Below are positions 38,984 through 52,556 of a stretch of DNA of 64,000 nucleotides, one piece after another; the stretch's first letter is position 1, and each line of letters opens with the position of its first letter. This stretch comes from Prosapia bicincta (Eukaryota; Arthropoda; Insecta; Hemiptera; Cercopidae). The stretch covers positions 226,554,604-226,618,603 of the forward strand of contig JBAIZL010000002.1 in the NCBI GenBank assembly GCA_036971475.1, written 5' to 3'. The notes below the pieces were generated by a model that had not been told where the DNA came from, did no database searches, and saw only the letters and a list, made by a program, of their open reading frames with translations. Made by a program: the position numbers and the translations under genes.

Positions 38984-39854
38984 CTGCTGAAACAGAAGTT
39001 AACTTAAACGTAAATTCGCAGGACACCTCAGAATGCTACACTTGTCATGTGGTAATGTTTCGTCCGATCCAGCATCACACCGCCGCGCTCCGTTGGCAGG
39101 CTAAATAACAAAGCTATGCCACAAAATAAAATGTAGAAAGTCTCACCCCACAAAAAAAGTATTAACAAATAACCTTCCTAAGGCCGTTCCTGGTACACAT
39201 AATCGAAGCATTATGCCTGAGGGATTTAATCGATATAACCGATCCAATTCCTGTGTTGGCAGGATTTGTGTACTTGAGCGGAACCAGAATTTAGGACAAA
39301 GGATGCTATTTCGATTCTATGACTGTCGAGAAAGAATCAAAATTATTACTTTACAAAAAGATATAAGGTCTTTCCCAACAAACGTGTTTCAAAGTAAAAA
39401 TATACTAAACATTTCTGTTTAAAATAAAACTTTTCAGAATGGTTAACTACATATTTCGCGAAGAAATGGTTTTTTAGGTTTATTAGATTTATTTATTAAT
39501 AACTTGTGCTGCTATTAACTACAATAATAATGTACACTTATTTCAGAATATGTTTCTAATTATAAAATTGTAAAATATTTTTCGATTGAAAACTCTCTTT
39601 AAATTCGTCTAAATGTTTTAATTTCCTAAATTTTGAAGTATCTAGCAATTTGTGAGTGGAAATTTCATCATCTATTTCCATTAGGCTATGAACGACCTTG
39701 AGGTTTCCTCTTATAGATGTTCATTCTCTCAAGGATTTGCATATTCTACATAAATCTTAAAAACGTGCCTAGTTGGTAGTTTTACAATCTTAACAAACAA
39801 TAAAAATGATTTTTTTCATATTTCAGACTCAAACAATTTCAAAAAATTTTTCAG
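38984..39854 (+). repeat. Island 6, 871-bp spacer
   Basis: Short CAATTTGTGAG form, with GCTAAATAAC. Private change CACAAAAAAAGTATT, where other copies have CACAAAGGAAGTATT. The tail is CAAAAAATTTTTCAG. The 69-codon frame is at 39213-39422. Confidence 0.93.
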
Positions 39855-42800
39855 AACGTTGATTAAGTGGCCGTACAGAACGTTGGTTAAATGACCGTAC
39901 AGAACGTTGGTTTAGTGACCGTACAGAACGTTGGTTTAGTGACCGTACAGAACGTTGGTTTAGTGACCGTACACTACGTTGGTTTAGTGACCGTACAGAA
40001 CGTTGGTTAAGTGGCCGTACACTACGTTGGTTTAGTGGCTGTACAGAACGTTAGTTAAGTGGCCGTACAGAACGTTGGTTTAGTGACCGTACAGAACGAT
40101 GGTTAAGTGGCCGTACAGAACGTTGGTTTAGTGACCGTACAGAACGTTGGTTTAGTGACCGTACAGAACGTTGTTAAGTGACCGTACAGAACGTTGGTTT
40201 AGTGATCGTACAGAACGTTGGTTTAGTGACCGTACAAAACATTGGTTTAGTGGCCGTACAGAACGTTGGTTTAGTGACCGTACAGACCGTTGGTTTAGTG
40301 ACTGTACAGAACGTTGGTCAAGTGGCCGTACAGAACGTTGGTTTAGTGACCGTACAGAACGTTGGTTAAGTGGCCGTACAGAACGTTGGTTTAGTGACCG
40401 TACAGAACGTTGGTTAAGTGGCCGTACAGAACGTTGGTTAAGTGACCGTACAGAACGTTGGTTTAGTGTCCGTCCAGAACGTTGGTTAAGTGACCGTACA
40501 GAACGTTGGTTAAGTGACCGTACAGAAAGTTGGTTAAGTGACCGTACAGGACGTTGGTTTAGTGACCGTACAGAAAGATGGTTAAGTGACCGTACAGAAC
40601 GTTGGTTAAGTGACCGTACAGAACGTTGGTTTAGTGACCGTACAGACCGTTGGTTTAGTGACCGTACAGAACGTTGGTCAAGTGATAGTACAGAACGTTG
40701 GTTAAGTGACCGTACAGAACGTTGGTTAAGTGGCCGTACACTACGTTGGTTTAGTGGCAGTACAGAACGTTGGGTAAGTGGCCGTACACTACGTTGGTTT
40801 AGTGGCCGTACAGAACGTTGGTTAAGTGGCCGTACACTACGTTGGTTTAGTGACCGTACAGAACGTTGGTTAAGTGGCCGTACACTACGTTGGTTTAGTG
40901 GCTGTACAGAACGTTAGTTAAGTGACCGTACAGAACGTTGTTATAGTGGCCATACAGAACGTTGGTTAAGTGGCCGTACACTACGTTGGTTTAGTGTCCG
41001 TACAGAACGTTGGTTAAGTGGCCGTACACTACGTTGGTTTAGTGACCGTACAGAACGTTGGTTAAGTGGCCGTACACTACGTTGGTTTAGTAACCGTACA
41101 GAACGTTGGTTGAGTGGCCGTACACAACGTTGGATAACTGATCGTACAGAACGTTGGGTAAGTGACGGTACAGAACGTTGGTTAAGTGGCCGTACAGAAC
41201 GTTGGTTAGGTGGCCGTAGAAAACGTTGGTTAAGTGACCGTACAGAACGTTGGTTAAGTGACCGTACAGAACGTTGATTAAGTGGCCGTAGAGAACGGTG
41301 GTTAAGTGGCCGTACAGAACGTTGGTAAAGTGACCGTACAGAACGTTGGTTAGGTGGCCGTACAGAACGTTGGTTAAGTGACCGTACAGAACGTTGGTTT
41401 AGTGACCGTACAGAACGTTGGTTAAGTGGCCGTACAGAACGTTGGTTAAGTGGCCGTACAGAACGTTGGCTTAGTGACCGTACAGAACGTTGGTTTAGTG
41501 ACCGTACAGAACGTTGGTTAAGTGGCCGTACAGAACGTTGGTTAAGTGGCCGTACAGAACGTTGGTTTAGTGACCGTACAGAGCGTTGGATTAGTGGCCG
41601 TACAGAACGTTGGTTAAGTGACCGTACTAACGTTTTTTTAGTGACCGTACAGAACGTTGGTTTAGTGACCGTACAGAACGTTGGTTTAGTGACCGTACAG
41701 AACGTTTGTTAAGTGGCCGTACAGAACGTTGGTTTAGTGACCGTGCAGAACGATGGTTAAGTGGCCGTACAGAACGTTGGTTTAGTGACCGTACAGAACG
41801 TTGGTTTAGTGACCGTACAGAACGTTGGTAAGTGACCGTACAGAACGTTGGTTTAGTGATCGTACAGAACGTTGGTTTAGTGACCGTACAAAACATTGGT
41901 TTAGTGGCCGTACAGAACGTTGGTTTAGTGACCGTACAGAACGTTGGTTTAGTGACCGTACAGAACGTTGGTTAAGTGACCGTACAGAACGTTGGTTTAG
42001 TGCCCGTACAGAACGTTGGTTAAGTGACCGTACAGAACGTTGGTTAAGTGACCGTTCAGAACGTTGGTTTAATGACCGTACAGAACGTTGGTTTAGTGAC
42101 CGTACAGAACGTTGGTTTAGTGACCGTACAGAACGTTGGTTAGGTGACCGTACAGAACGTTGGTTTAGTGACCATGCAGAACGTTGGTTAAGTGACCGTA
42201 CAGAACGTTGGTTAAGTGACCGTACAGAACGTTGGTTTAGTGACCGTTCAGAACGTTGGATAAGTGACCGTACAGAACTTTGGTTAAGTGGCCGTACAGA
42301 ACGTTGGTTAATTGACCGTACAGAACGTTGGATTGGTAACCGTGCAGAACGTTGGTTTAGTGGCCGTACAGAACGTTAGTTAAGTGACCGTACAGAACGT
42401 TGTTATAGTGGCCGTACAGAACGTTAGTTAAGTGACCGTACAGAACGTTGTTATAGTGGCCGTACAGAACGTTAGTTAAGTGATTGTACACTACGTTGTT
42501 TTAGTGGCCGTACAGAACGTTGGTTGAGTAGCCGTACAGAACTTTGGTTTAGTGACCGTTCAGAACGTTCGTTAAGTGACCGTACAGAACTTTGGTTAAG
42601 TGGCCGTACAGAACGTTGGTTAATTGACCGTACAGAACGTTGGATTGGTAACCGTGCAGAACGTTGGTTTAGTGGCCGTACAGAACGTTAGTTAAGTGAC
42701 CGTACAGAACGTTGTTATAGTGGCCGTACAGAACGTTAGTTAAGTGATTGTACACTACGTTGTTTTAGTGGCCGTACAGAACGTTGGTTGAGTAGCCGTA

Positions 42801-43274
42801 CAGAACGTTGGTTAGCTGACCGTACAGAACGTTGGTTAAGTGACCGTACAGAACGTTGATTAAGTGGCCGTAGAGAACGGTGGTTAAGTGGCCGTACAGA
42901 ACGTTGGTTAAGTGACCGTACCGAACGTTGGTTAAGTGGCCGTACAGAACGTTGGTTAAGTGACCGTACAGAACGTTGGTTTAGTGACCGTACAGAACGT
43001 TGGTTAAGTGACCGTACAGAACGTTGGTTTAGTGGCCGTACAGAACGTTGGTTTAGTGACCGTACAGAACGTTGGTTTAGTGACCGTACAGAACGTTGGT
43101 TTAGTGACCGTATAGAACGTTGGTTTAGTGACCGTACAGAACGTTGGTTAAGTGGCCGTACAGAACGTTGGTTTAGTGACCGTACAGAACGTTGGTTTAG
43201 TGACCGTACAGAACGTTGGTTAAGTCACCGTACAGAACGTTGGTTTAGTGACCGTACAGAACGTTGGTTTAGTG
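39855..43274 (+). repeat. 24-bp satellite array 7
   Basis: 3.4 kb, three bases short of 24n+15. This is accounted for by GTTGTTAAGTGACC near 40,171 (one base), CGTACTAACG near 41,625 (two bases with a T-run gain) and GTTGGTAAGTG near 41,827. Most of it is copy B of the 6.4-kb duplication, equivalent to 33.5-36.8 kb. Confidence 0.96.
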
Positions 43275-44146
43275 CTGCTGAAACAGAAGTTAACTTAAAC
43301 GTAAATTCGCAGGACACCTCAGAATGCTACACTTGTCATGTGGTAATGTTTCGTCCGATCCAGCATCACACCGCCGCGCTCCGTTGGCAGGCTAAATAAC
43401 AAAGCTATGCCACAAAATAAAATGTAGAATGTCTCACCCCACAAAGGAAGTATTAACAAATAACCTTCCTAAGGCCGTTCCTGGTACACATAATCGAAGC
43501 ATTATGCCTGAGGGATTTAATCGATATAACCGATCCAATTCCTGTGTTGGCAGGATTTGTGTACTTGAGCGGAACCAGAATTTAGGACAAAGGATGCTAT
43601 TTCGATTCTATGACTGTCGAGAAAGAATCAAAATTATTACTTTACAAAAAGATATAAGGTCTTTCCCAACAAACGTGTTTCAAAGTAAAAATATACTAAA
43701 CATTTCTGTTTAAAATAAAACTTTTCAGAATGGTTAACTACATATTTCGCGAAGAAATGGTTTTTTAGGTTTATTAGATTTATTTATTAATAACTTGTGC
43801 TGCTATTAACTACAATAATAATGTACACTTATTTCAGAATATGTTTCTAATTATAAAATTGTAAAATATTTTTCGATTGAAAACTCTCTTTAAATTCGTC
43901 TAAATGTTTTAATTTCCTAAATTTTGAAGTATCTAGCAATTTTGTGAGTGGAAATTTCATCATCTATTTCCATTAGGCTATGAACGACCTTGAGGTTTCC
44001 TCTTATAGATGTTCATTCTCTCAAGGATTTGCATATTCTACATAAATCTTAAAAACGTGCCTAGTTGGTAGTTTTACAATCTTAACAAACAATAAAAATG
44101 ATTTTTTTCATATTTCAGACTCAAACAATTTCAAATAATTTTTCAG
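43275..44146 (+). repeat. Island 7, 872-bp spacer
   Basis: Long TTTTGTGAG form, the duplicate of island 5. A single A to T change (GTAGAATGTCTCACC at about 43,425) creates an ATG, so the internal frame can be read as 94 codons (43429-43713), while the other islands give 69. This single-copy extension is most simply a chance mutation. Confidence 0.93.
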
Positions 44147-45361
44147 AACGTTGATTAAGTGGCCGTACAGAACGTTGGTTAAATGACCGTACAGAACGTT
44201 GGTTAAGTGACCGTACAGAACGTTGGTTTAGTGACCGTACAGAACGTTGGTTAAATGACCGTACAGAACGTTGGTTAAGTGGCCGTACACTACGTTGGTT
44301 TAGTGACCGTACAGAACGTTGGTTAGGTGGCCGTACAGAATCTTTACTAAGTGACCGTACAGAACGTTGGTTTAGTGACCGTTCAGAACGTTGGATAAGT
44401 GACCGTACAGAACTTTGGTTAAGTGGCCGTACAGAACGTTGGTTAATTGACCGTACAGAACGTTGGATTGGTAACCGTGCAGAACGTTGGTTTAGTGGCC
44501 GTACAGAACGTTAGTTAAGTGACCGTAACGACCGTTGGTTTAGTGACCGTACAGAACGTTGGTTAAGTGGCCGTACAGACCGTTGGTTAATTGGCCGTAC
44601 AGAACGTTAGTTAAGTGATTGTACACTACGTTGTTTTAGTGGCCGTACAGAACGTTGGTTGAGTAGCCGTACAGAACTTTGGTTTAGTGACCGTTCAGAA
44701 CGTTCGTTAAGTGACCGTACAGAACGTTGGTTTAGTGACCGTACAGAACGTTGGTTAAGTGGCCGTACAGAACGTTGGTTAAGTGACCGTACAGAACGTT
44801 GGTTTAGTGTCCGTTCAGAACGTTGGTTAAGTGACCGTACAGAACGTTGGTTAAGTGACCGTACAGAAAGTTGGTTAAGTGACCGTACAGGACGTTGGTT
44901 TAGTGACCGTACAGAAAGATGGTTAAGTGACCGTACAGAACGTTGGTTAAGTGACCGTACAGAACGTTGGTTTAGTGACCGTACAGACCGTTGGTTTAGT
45001 GACCGTACAGAACGTTTGTCAAGTGACCGTACAGAACGTTGGTTAAGTGACCGTACAGAACGTTGGTTAAGTGGCCGTACACTACGTTGGTTTATTGGCA
45101 GTACAGAACGTTGGTTAAGTGGCCGTAAACTACGTTGGTTTAGTGGCCGTACAGAACGTTGGTTAAGTGGCCGTACACTACGTTGGTTTAGTGACCGTAC
45201 AGAACGTTGGTTAAGTGGCCGTACACTACGTTGGTTTAGTGGCTGTACAGAACGTTAGTTAAGTGACCGTACAGAACGTTGTTATAGTGGCCATACAGAA
45301 CGTTGGTTAAGTGACCGTACAGAACGTTGGTTTAGTGACCGTACAGAACGTTGGTTTAGTG
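44147..45361 (+). repeat. 24-bp satellite array 8
   Basis: 1,215 bp, exactly 50 units plus 15 bases. It matches array 6 with two units missing just before the island. Confidence 0.97.
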
Positions 45362-46232
45362 CTGCTGAAACAGAAGTTAACTTAAACGTAAATTCGCAGG
45401 ACACCTCAGAATGCTACACTTGTCATGTGGTAATGTTTCGTCCGATCCAGCATCACACCGCCGCGCTCCGTTGGCAGGCTAAATAACAAAGCTATGCCAC
45501 AAAATAAAATGTAGAAAGTCTCACCCCACAAAGGAAGTATTAACAAATAACCTTCCTAAGGCCGTTCCTGGTACACATAATCGAAGCATTATGCCTGAGG
45601 GATTTAATCGATATAACCGATCCAATTCCTGTGTTGGCAGGATTTGTGTACTTGAGCGGAACCAGAATTTAGGACAAAGGATGCTATTTCGATTCTATGA
45701 CTGTCGAGAAAGAATCAAAATTATTACTTTACAAAAAGATATAAGGTCTTTCCCAACAAACGTGTTTCAAAGTAAAAATATACTAAACATTTCTGTTTAA
45801 AATAAAACTTTTCAGAATGGTTAACTACATATTTCGCGAAGAAATGGTTTTTTAGGTTTATTAGATTTATTTATTAATAACTTGTGCTGCTATTAACTAC
45901 AATAATAATGTACACTTATTTCAGAATATGTTTCTAATTATAAAATTGTAAAATATTTTTCGATTGAAAACTCTCTTTAAATTCGTCTAAATGTTTTAAT
46001 TTCCTAAATTTTGAAGTATCTAGCAATTTGTGAGTGGAAATTTCATCATCTATTTCCATTAGGCTATGAACGACCTTGAGGTTTCCTCTTATAGATGTTC
46101 ATTCTCTCAAGGATTTGCATATTCTACATAAATCTTAAAAACGTGCCTAGTTGGTAGTTTTACAATCTTAACAAACAATAAAAATGATTTTTTTAATATT
46201 TCAGACTCAAACAATTTCAAATAATTTTTCAG
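45362..46232 (+). repeat. Island 8, 871-bp spacer
   Basis: Short CAATTTGTGAG form, the duplicate of island 6 but without its CACAAAAAAAG change. Private change TTTTTTTAATATTTCAG near the right end, where the others have CATATTTCAG. The 69-codon frame is at 45591-45800. Confidence 0.93.
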
Positions 46233-49200
46233 AACGTTGATTAAGTGGCCGTACAGAACGTTGGTTAAATGACCGTACAGAACGTTGGTTTAGTGACCGT
46301 ACAGAACGTTGGTTTAGTGACCGTACAGAACGTTGGTTTAGTGACCGTACAGAACGTTGGTTAAGTGGCCGTACAGAACGTTGGTTTAGTGGCCGTACAG
46401 AACGTTGGTTTAGTGACCGTACAGAACGTTGGGTAAGTGACCGTACAGAACGTTGGTTTAGTGAACGTACAGAACGTTGGTTAATTGACCGTACAGAACG
46501 TTGGTTAAGTGACCGTACAGAACGTTGGTTTAGTGACCGTAAAGAACGTTGGTTTAGTGACCATAAAGAACGTTGGTTTAGTGACCGTAAAGAACGTTGG
46601 TTTAGTGACCGTACAGAACGTTGGTTTAGTGACCGTACAGAACGTTGGTTAGGTGGCCGTACAGAACGTTGGTTAAGTGACCGTACAGAACGTTGGTTTA
46701 GTGACCGTACAGAACGTTGGTTAAGTGGCCGTACAGAACGTTGGTTTAGTGACCGTACAGAACGTTGGTTTAGTGACCGTACAGAACGTTGGTTTAGTGA
46801 CCGTACAGAACGTTTGTTAAGTTGCCGTACAGAACGTTGGTTTAGTGACCGTACAGAACGATGGTTAAGTGGCCGTACAGAACGTTGGTTTAGTGACCGT
46901 ACAGAACGTTGGTTTAGTGACCGTACAGAACGTTGGTAAGTGACCGTACAGAACGTTGGTTTAGTGATCGTACAGAACGTTGGTTTAGTGACCGTACAAA
47001 ACATTGGTTTAGTGGCCGTACAGAACGTTGGTTAAGTGGCCGTACAGAACGTTGGTTTAGTGACCATACAGAACGTTGGTTAAGTGACCGTACAGAACGT
47101 TGGTTAAGTGACCGTACACAACGTTGATTAAGTGGCCGTAGAGAACGGTGGTTAAGTGGCCGTACAGAACGTTGGTTAAGTGGCCGTACAGAACGTTGGT
47201 TAAGTGACCGTACAGAACGTTGGTTTAGTGTCCGTTCAGAACGTTGGTTAAGTGACCGTACAGAACGTTGGTTAAGTGACCGTACAGAAAGTTGGTTAAG
47301 TGACCGTACAGAACGTTGGTTTAGTGACCGTACAGAACGATGGTTAAGTGACCGTACAGAACGTTGGTTAAGTGACCGTACAGAACGTTGGTTTAGTGAC
47401 CGTACAGACCGTTGGTTTAGTGACTGTACAGAACGTTGGTCAAGTGGCCGTACAGAACGTTGGTTAAGTGACCGTACAGAACGTTGGTTAAGTGGCCGTA
47501 CAGAACGTTGGTTTAGTGACCGTACAGAACGTTGGTTAAGTGGCCGTACAGAACGTTGGTTAAGTGACCGTACAGAACGTTGGTTTAGTGTCCGTTCAGA
47601 ACGTTGTTTAAGTGACCGTACAGAACGTTGGTTAAGTGACCGTACAGAAAGTTGGTTAAGTGACCGTACAGGACGTTGGTTTAGTGACCGTACAGAAAGA
47701 TGGTTAAGTGACCGTACAGAACGTTGGTTAAGTGACCGTACAGAACGTTGGTTTAGTGACCGTACAGACCGTTGGTTTAGTGACCGTACAGAACGTTGGT
47801 CAAGTGACCGTAACGAACTTTGGTTAAGTGACCGTACAGAACGTTGGTTAAGTGGCCGTACACTACGTTGGTTAAGTGGCAGTACAGAACCTTGGTTAAG
47901 TGGCCGTACACTACGTTGGTTTAGTGGCCGTACAGAACGTTGGTTAAGTGGCCGTACACTACGTTGGTTTAGTGACCGTACAGAACGTTGGTTAAGTGGC
48001 CGTACACTACGTTGGTTTAGTGGCTGTACAGAACGTTAGTTAAGTGACCGTACAGAACGTTGTTATAGTGGCCATACAGAACGTTGGTTAAGTGGCCGTA
48101 CACTACGTTGGTTTAGTGTCCGTACAGAACGTTGGTTAAGTGGCCGTACACTACGTTGGTTTAGTGACCGTACAGAACGTTGGTTAAGTGGCCGTACACT
48201 ACGTTGGTTTAGTGACCGTACAGAACGTTGGTTGAGTGGCCGTACACAACGTTGGATAACTGACCGTACAGAACGTTGGGTAAGTGACGGTACAGAACGT
48301 TGGTTAAGTGGCCGTACAGAACGTTGGTTAGGTGGCCGTAGAAAACGTTGGTTAAGTGACCGTACAGAACGTTGGTTAAGTGACCGTACAGAACGTTGAT
48401 TAAGTGGCCGTACAGAACGTTGGTTAAGTGGCCGTACAGAACGTTGGTAAAGTGACCGTACATAACGTTGGTTAGGTGGCCGTACAGAACGTTGGTTAAG
48501 TGACCGTACAGAACGTTGGTTTAGTGACCGTACAGAACGTTGGTTAAGTGGCCGTACAGAACGTTGGTTAAGTGGCCGTACAGAACGTTGGCTTAGTGAC
48601 CGTACAGAACGTTGGTTAAGTGGCCGTACAGAACGTTGGTAAAGTGACCGTACAGAACGTTGGTTAGGTGGCCGTACAGAACGTTGGTTAAGTGACCGTA
48701 CAGAACGTTGGTTTAGTGACCGTACAGAACGTTGGTTAAGTGGCCGTACAGAACGTTGGTTAAGTGGCCGTACAGAACGTTGGCTTAGTGACCGTACAGA
48801 ACGTTGGTTTAGTGACCGTACAGAACGTTGGTTAAGTGGCCGTACAGAACGTTGGTTAAGTGGCCGTACAGAACGTTGGTTTAGTGACCGTACAGAGCGT
48901 TGGATTAGTGACCGTACAGAACGTTGGTTAAGTGGCCGTACAGAACGTTGGTTAAGTAACCGTACATAACGTTTTTTTAGTGACCGTACAGAACGTTGGT
49001 TTAGTGACCGTACAGAACGTTGGTTTAGTGATCGTACAGAACGTTTGTTAGGTGGCCGTACAGAACGTTGGTTTAGTGACCGTACAGAACGATGGTTAAG
49101 TGGCCGTACAGAACGTTGGTTTAGTGACCGTACAGAACGTTGGTTTAGTGACCGTACATAACGTTGGTAAGTGACCGTACAGAACGTTGGTTTAGTGATC

Positions 49201-50541
49201 GTACAGAACGTTGGTTTAGTGACCGTACAAAACATTGGTTAAGTGACCGTACAGAACGTTGGTTTAGTGCCCGTACAGAACGTTGGTTAAGTGACCGTAC
49301 AGAACGTTGGTTAAGTGACCGTTCAGAACGTTGGTTTAATGACCGTACAGAACGTTTGTTTAGTGACCGTACAGAACGTTGGTTTAGTGACCGTACAGAA
49401 CGTTGGTTAGGTGACCGTACAGAACGTTGGTTTAGTGACCGTGCAGAAATTTGGTTAAGTGACCGTACAGAACGTTGGTTAAGTGACCGTACAGAACGTT
49501 GGTTTAGTGACCGTTCAGAACGTTGGATAAGTGACCGTATAGAACTTTGGTTAAGTGGCCGTACAGAACGTTGGTTAATTGACCGTACAGAACGTTGGAT
49601 TGGTAACCGTGCAGAACGTTGGTTTAGTGGCCGTACAGAACGTTAGTTAAGTGACCGTACAGAACGTTGTTATAGTGGCCGTACAGAACGTTAGTTAAGT
49701 GACCGTACAGAACGTTGTTATAGTGGCCGTACAGAACGTTAGTTAAGTGATTGTACACTACGTTGTTTTAGTGGCCGTACAGAACGTTGGTTGAGTAGCC
49801 GTACAGAACTTTGGTTTAGTGACCGTTCAGAACGTTCGTTAAGTGACCGTACAGAACTTTGGTTAAGTGGCCGTACAGAACGTTGGTTAATTGACCGTAC
49901 AGAACGTTGGATTGGTAACCGTGCAGAACGTTGGTTTAGTGTCCGTACAGAACGTTAGTTAAGTGACCGTACAGAACGTTGTTATAGTGGCCGTACAGAA
50001 CGTTAGTTAAGTGATTGTACACTACGTTGTTTTAGTGGCCGTACAGAACGTTGGTTGAGTAGCCGTACAGAACGTTGGTTAACTGACCGTACAGAACGTT
50101 GGTTAAGTGACCGTACAGAACGTTGATTAAGTGGCCGTAGAGAACGGTGGTTAAGTGGCCGTACAGAACGTTGGTTAAGTGACCGTACAGAACGTTGGTT
50201 AAGTGGCCGTACAGAACGTTGGTTAAGTGACCGTACAGAACGTTGGTTTAGTGACCGTACAGAACGTTGGTTAAGTGACCGTACAGAACGTTGGTTTAGT
50301 GGCCGTACAGAACGTTGGTTTAGTGACCGTACAGAACGTTGGTTTAGTGACCGTACAGAACGTTGGTTTAGTGACCGTATAGAACGTTGGTTTAGTGACC
50401 GTACAGAACGTTGGTTAAGTGGCCGTACAGAACGTTGGTTTAGTGACCGTACAGAACGTTGGTTTAGTGACCGTACAGAACGTTGGTTAAGTCACCGTAC
50501 AGAACGTTGGTTTAGTGACCGTACAGAACGTTGGTTTAGTG
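46233..50541 (+). repeat. 24-bp satellite array 9
   Basis: 4.3 kb, two bases short of 24n+15 because GTTGGTAAGTGACC (one base lost) occurs twice (46,936 and 49,168). A run of CCGTAAAGAACG units lies at 46.5-46.6 kb. The - strand frame at 48063-49235 (390 codons, ATG from the CAAAACATTGG variant) is the longest in the window. It is a pure eight-residue repeat with no unique domain. Confidence 0.97.
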
Positions 50542-51413
50542 CTGCTGAAACAGAAGTTAACTTAAACGTAAATTCGCAGGACACCTCAGAATGCTACACT
50601 TGTCATGTGGTAATGTTTCGTCCGATCCAGCATCACACCGCCGCGCTCCGTTGGCAGGCTAAATAACAAAGCTATGCCACAAAATAAAATGTAGAAAGTC
50701 TCACCCCACAAAGGAAGTATTAACAAATAACCTTCCTAAGGCCGTTCCTGGTACACATAATCGAAGCATTATGCCTGAGGGATTTAATCGATATAACCGA
50801 TCCAATTCCTGTGTTGGCAGGATTTGTGTACTTGAGCGGAACCAGAATTTAGGACAAAGGATGCTATTTCGATTCTATGACTGTCGAGAAAGAATCAAAA
50901 TTATTACTTTACAAAAAGATATAAGGTCTTTCCCAACAAACGTGTTTCAAAGTAAAAATATACTAAACATTTCTGTTTAAAATAAAACTTTTCAGAATGG
51001 TTAACTACATATTTCGCGAAGAAATGGTTTTTTAGGTTTATTAGATTTATTTATTAATAACTTGTGCTGCTATTAACTACAATAATAATGTACACTTATT
51101 TCAGAATATGTTTCTAATTATAAAATTGTAAAATATTTTTCGATTGAAAACTCTCTTTAAATTCGTCTAAATGTTTTAATTTCCTAAATTTTGAAGTATC
51201 TAGCAATTTTGTGAGTGGAAATTTCATCATCTATTTCCATTAGGCTATGAACGACCTTGAGGTTTCCTCTTATAGATGTTCATTCTCTCAAGGATTTGCA
51301 TATTCTACATAAATCTTAAAAACGTGCCTAGTTGGTAGTTTTACAATCTTAACAAACAATAAAAATGATTTTTTTCATATTTCAGACTCAAACAATTTCA
51401 AATAATTTTTCAG
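50542..51413 (+). repeat. Island 9, 872-bp spacer
   Basis: Long TTTTGTGAG form, grouping with islands 5 and 7. The 69-codon frame is at 50771-50980 and matches the majority protein. Confidence 0.93.
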
Positions 51414-52556
51414 AACGTTGATTAAGTGGCCGTACAGAACGTTGGTTTAGTGACCGTACAGAACGTTGGTTAAGTGACCGTACAGAACGTTGGTTTAGTG
51501 ACCGTACAGAACGTTGGTTAAATGACCGTACAGAACGTTGGTTAAGTGGCCGTACACTACGTTGGTTTAGTGACCGTACAGAACGTTGGTTAGGTGGCCG
51601 TACAGAATGTTTACTAAGTGACCGTACAGAACGTTGGTTTAGTGACCGTAACGACCGTTGGTTTAGTGACCGTACAGAACGTTGGTTAAGTGGCCGTACA
51701 GACCGTTGGTTAATTGGCCGTACAGAACGTTAGTTAAGTGATTGTACACTACGTTGTTTTAGTGGCCGTACAGAACGTTGGTTGAGTAGCCGTACAGAAC
51801 TTTGGTTTAGTGACCGTTCAGAACGTTCGTTAAGTGACCGTACAGAACTTTGGTTAAGTGGCCGTACAGAACGTTGGTTAATTGACCGTACAGAACGTTG
51901 GATTGGTAACCGTGCAGAACGTTGGTTTAGTGGCCGTACAGAACGTTAGTTAAGTGACCGTACAGAACGTTGTTATAGTGGCCGTACAGTACGTTAGTTA
52001 AGTGATTGTACACTACGTTGTTTTAGTGGCCGTACAGAACGTTGGTTGAGTAGCCGTACAGAACGTTGGTTAACTGACCGTACAGAACGTTGGTTAAGTG
52101 ACCGTACAGAACGTTGATTAAGTGGCCGTAGAGAACGGTGGTTAAGTGGCCGTACAGAACGTTGGTTAAGTGACCGTACAGAACGTTGGTTAAGTGGCCG
52201 TACAGAACGTTGTTTAAGTGACCGTACAGAACGTTGGTTTAGTGACCGTACAGAACGTTGGTTAAGTGACCGTACAGAACGTTGGTTTAGTGGCCGTACA
52301 GAACGTTGGTTTAGTGACCGTACAGAACGTTGGTTTAGTGACCGTACAGAACGTAGGTTTAGTGACCGTACAGAACGTTGGTTTAGTGACCGTACAGAAC
52401 GTTGGTTTAGTGACCGTACAGAACGTTGGTTTAGTGACCGTACAGAACGTTGGTTTAGTGACCGTACAGAACGTTGGTTTAGTGACCGTACAGAACGTTG
52501 GTTAAGTGACCGTACAGAACGTTGGTTTAGTGACCGTACAGAACGTTGGTTTAGTG
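51414..52556 (+). repeat. 24-bp satellite array 10
   Basis: 1,143 bp, exactly 47 units plus 15 bases. Its right half (52,260-52,505) is the most homogeneous stretch in the window, with ten consecutive TTTAGTG-type units, and so opens a third frame (VQNVGLVT) that is closed elsewhere. Confidence 0.97.

Larger units (their letters stand above)
33541..46344 (+). repeat. 6,426-bp tandem duplication containing islands 5-6 and 7-8
   Basis: Copy A (33541-39966) and copy B (39967 to about 46344) match at an offset of 6,426 bp from 33541 to about 38,880, then 6,378 bp. The 48-bp step is loss of two units in copy B just before island 8 (compare 38,881-38,983 with 45,301-45,361). Each copy holds 3.3 kb of array, a long-form island, about 1.2 kb of array and a short-form island. 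The left edge is where TTAAGTGG changes to TTTAGTGA upstream of a shared CACTACG unit. Confidence 0.88.

Noticed and set aside
43429..43713. 94-codon extended ORF in island 7 as a distinct gene
   Set aside because: The extra ATG is a single-base private change in one of eleven near-identical copies.
48063..49235. 390-codon - strand frame of NQRSVRSL repeats as a protein gene
   Set aside because: Pure eight-residue repetition with no unique domain, the start supplied by a variant monomer, overlapping open frames on the other strand, and neighbouring arrays broken by stops. It is explained by unit length and composition.
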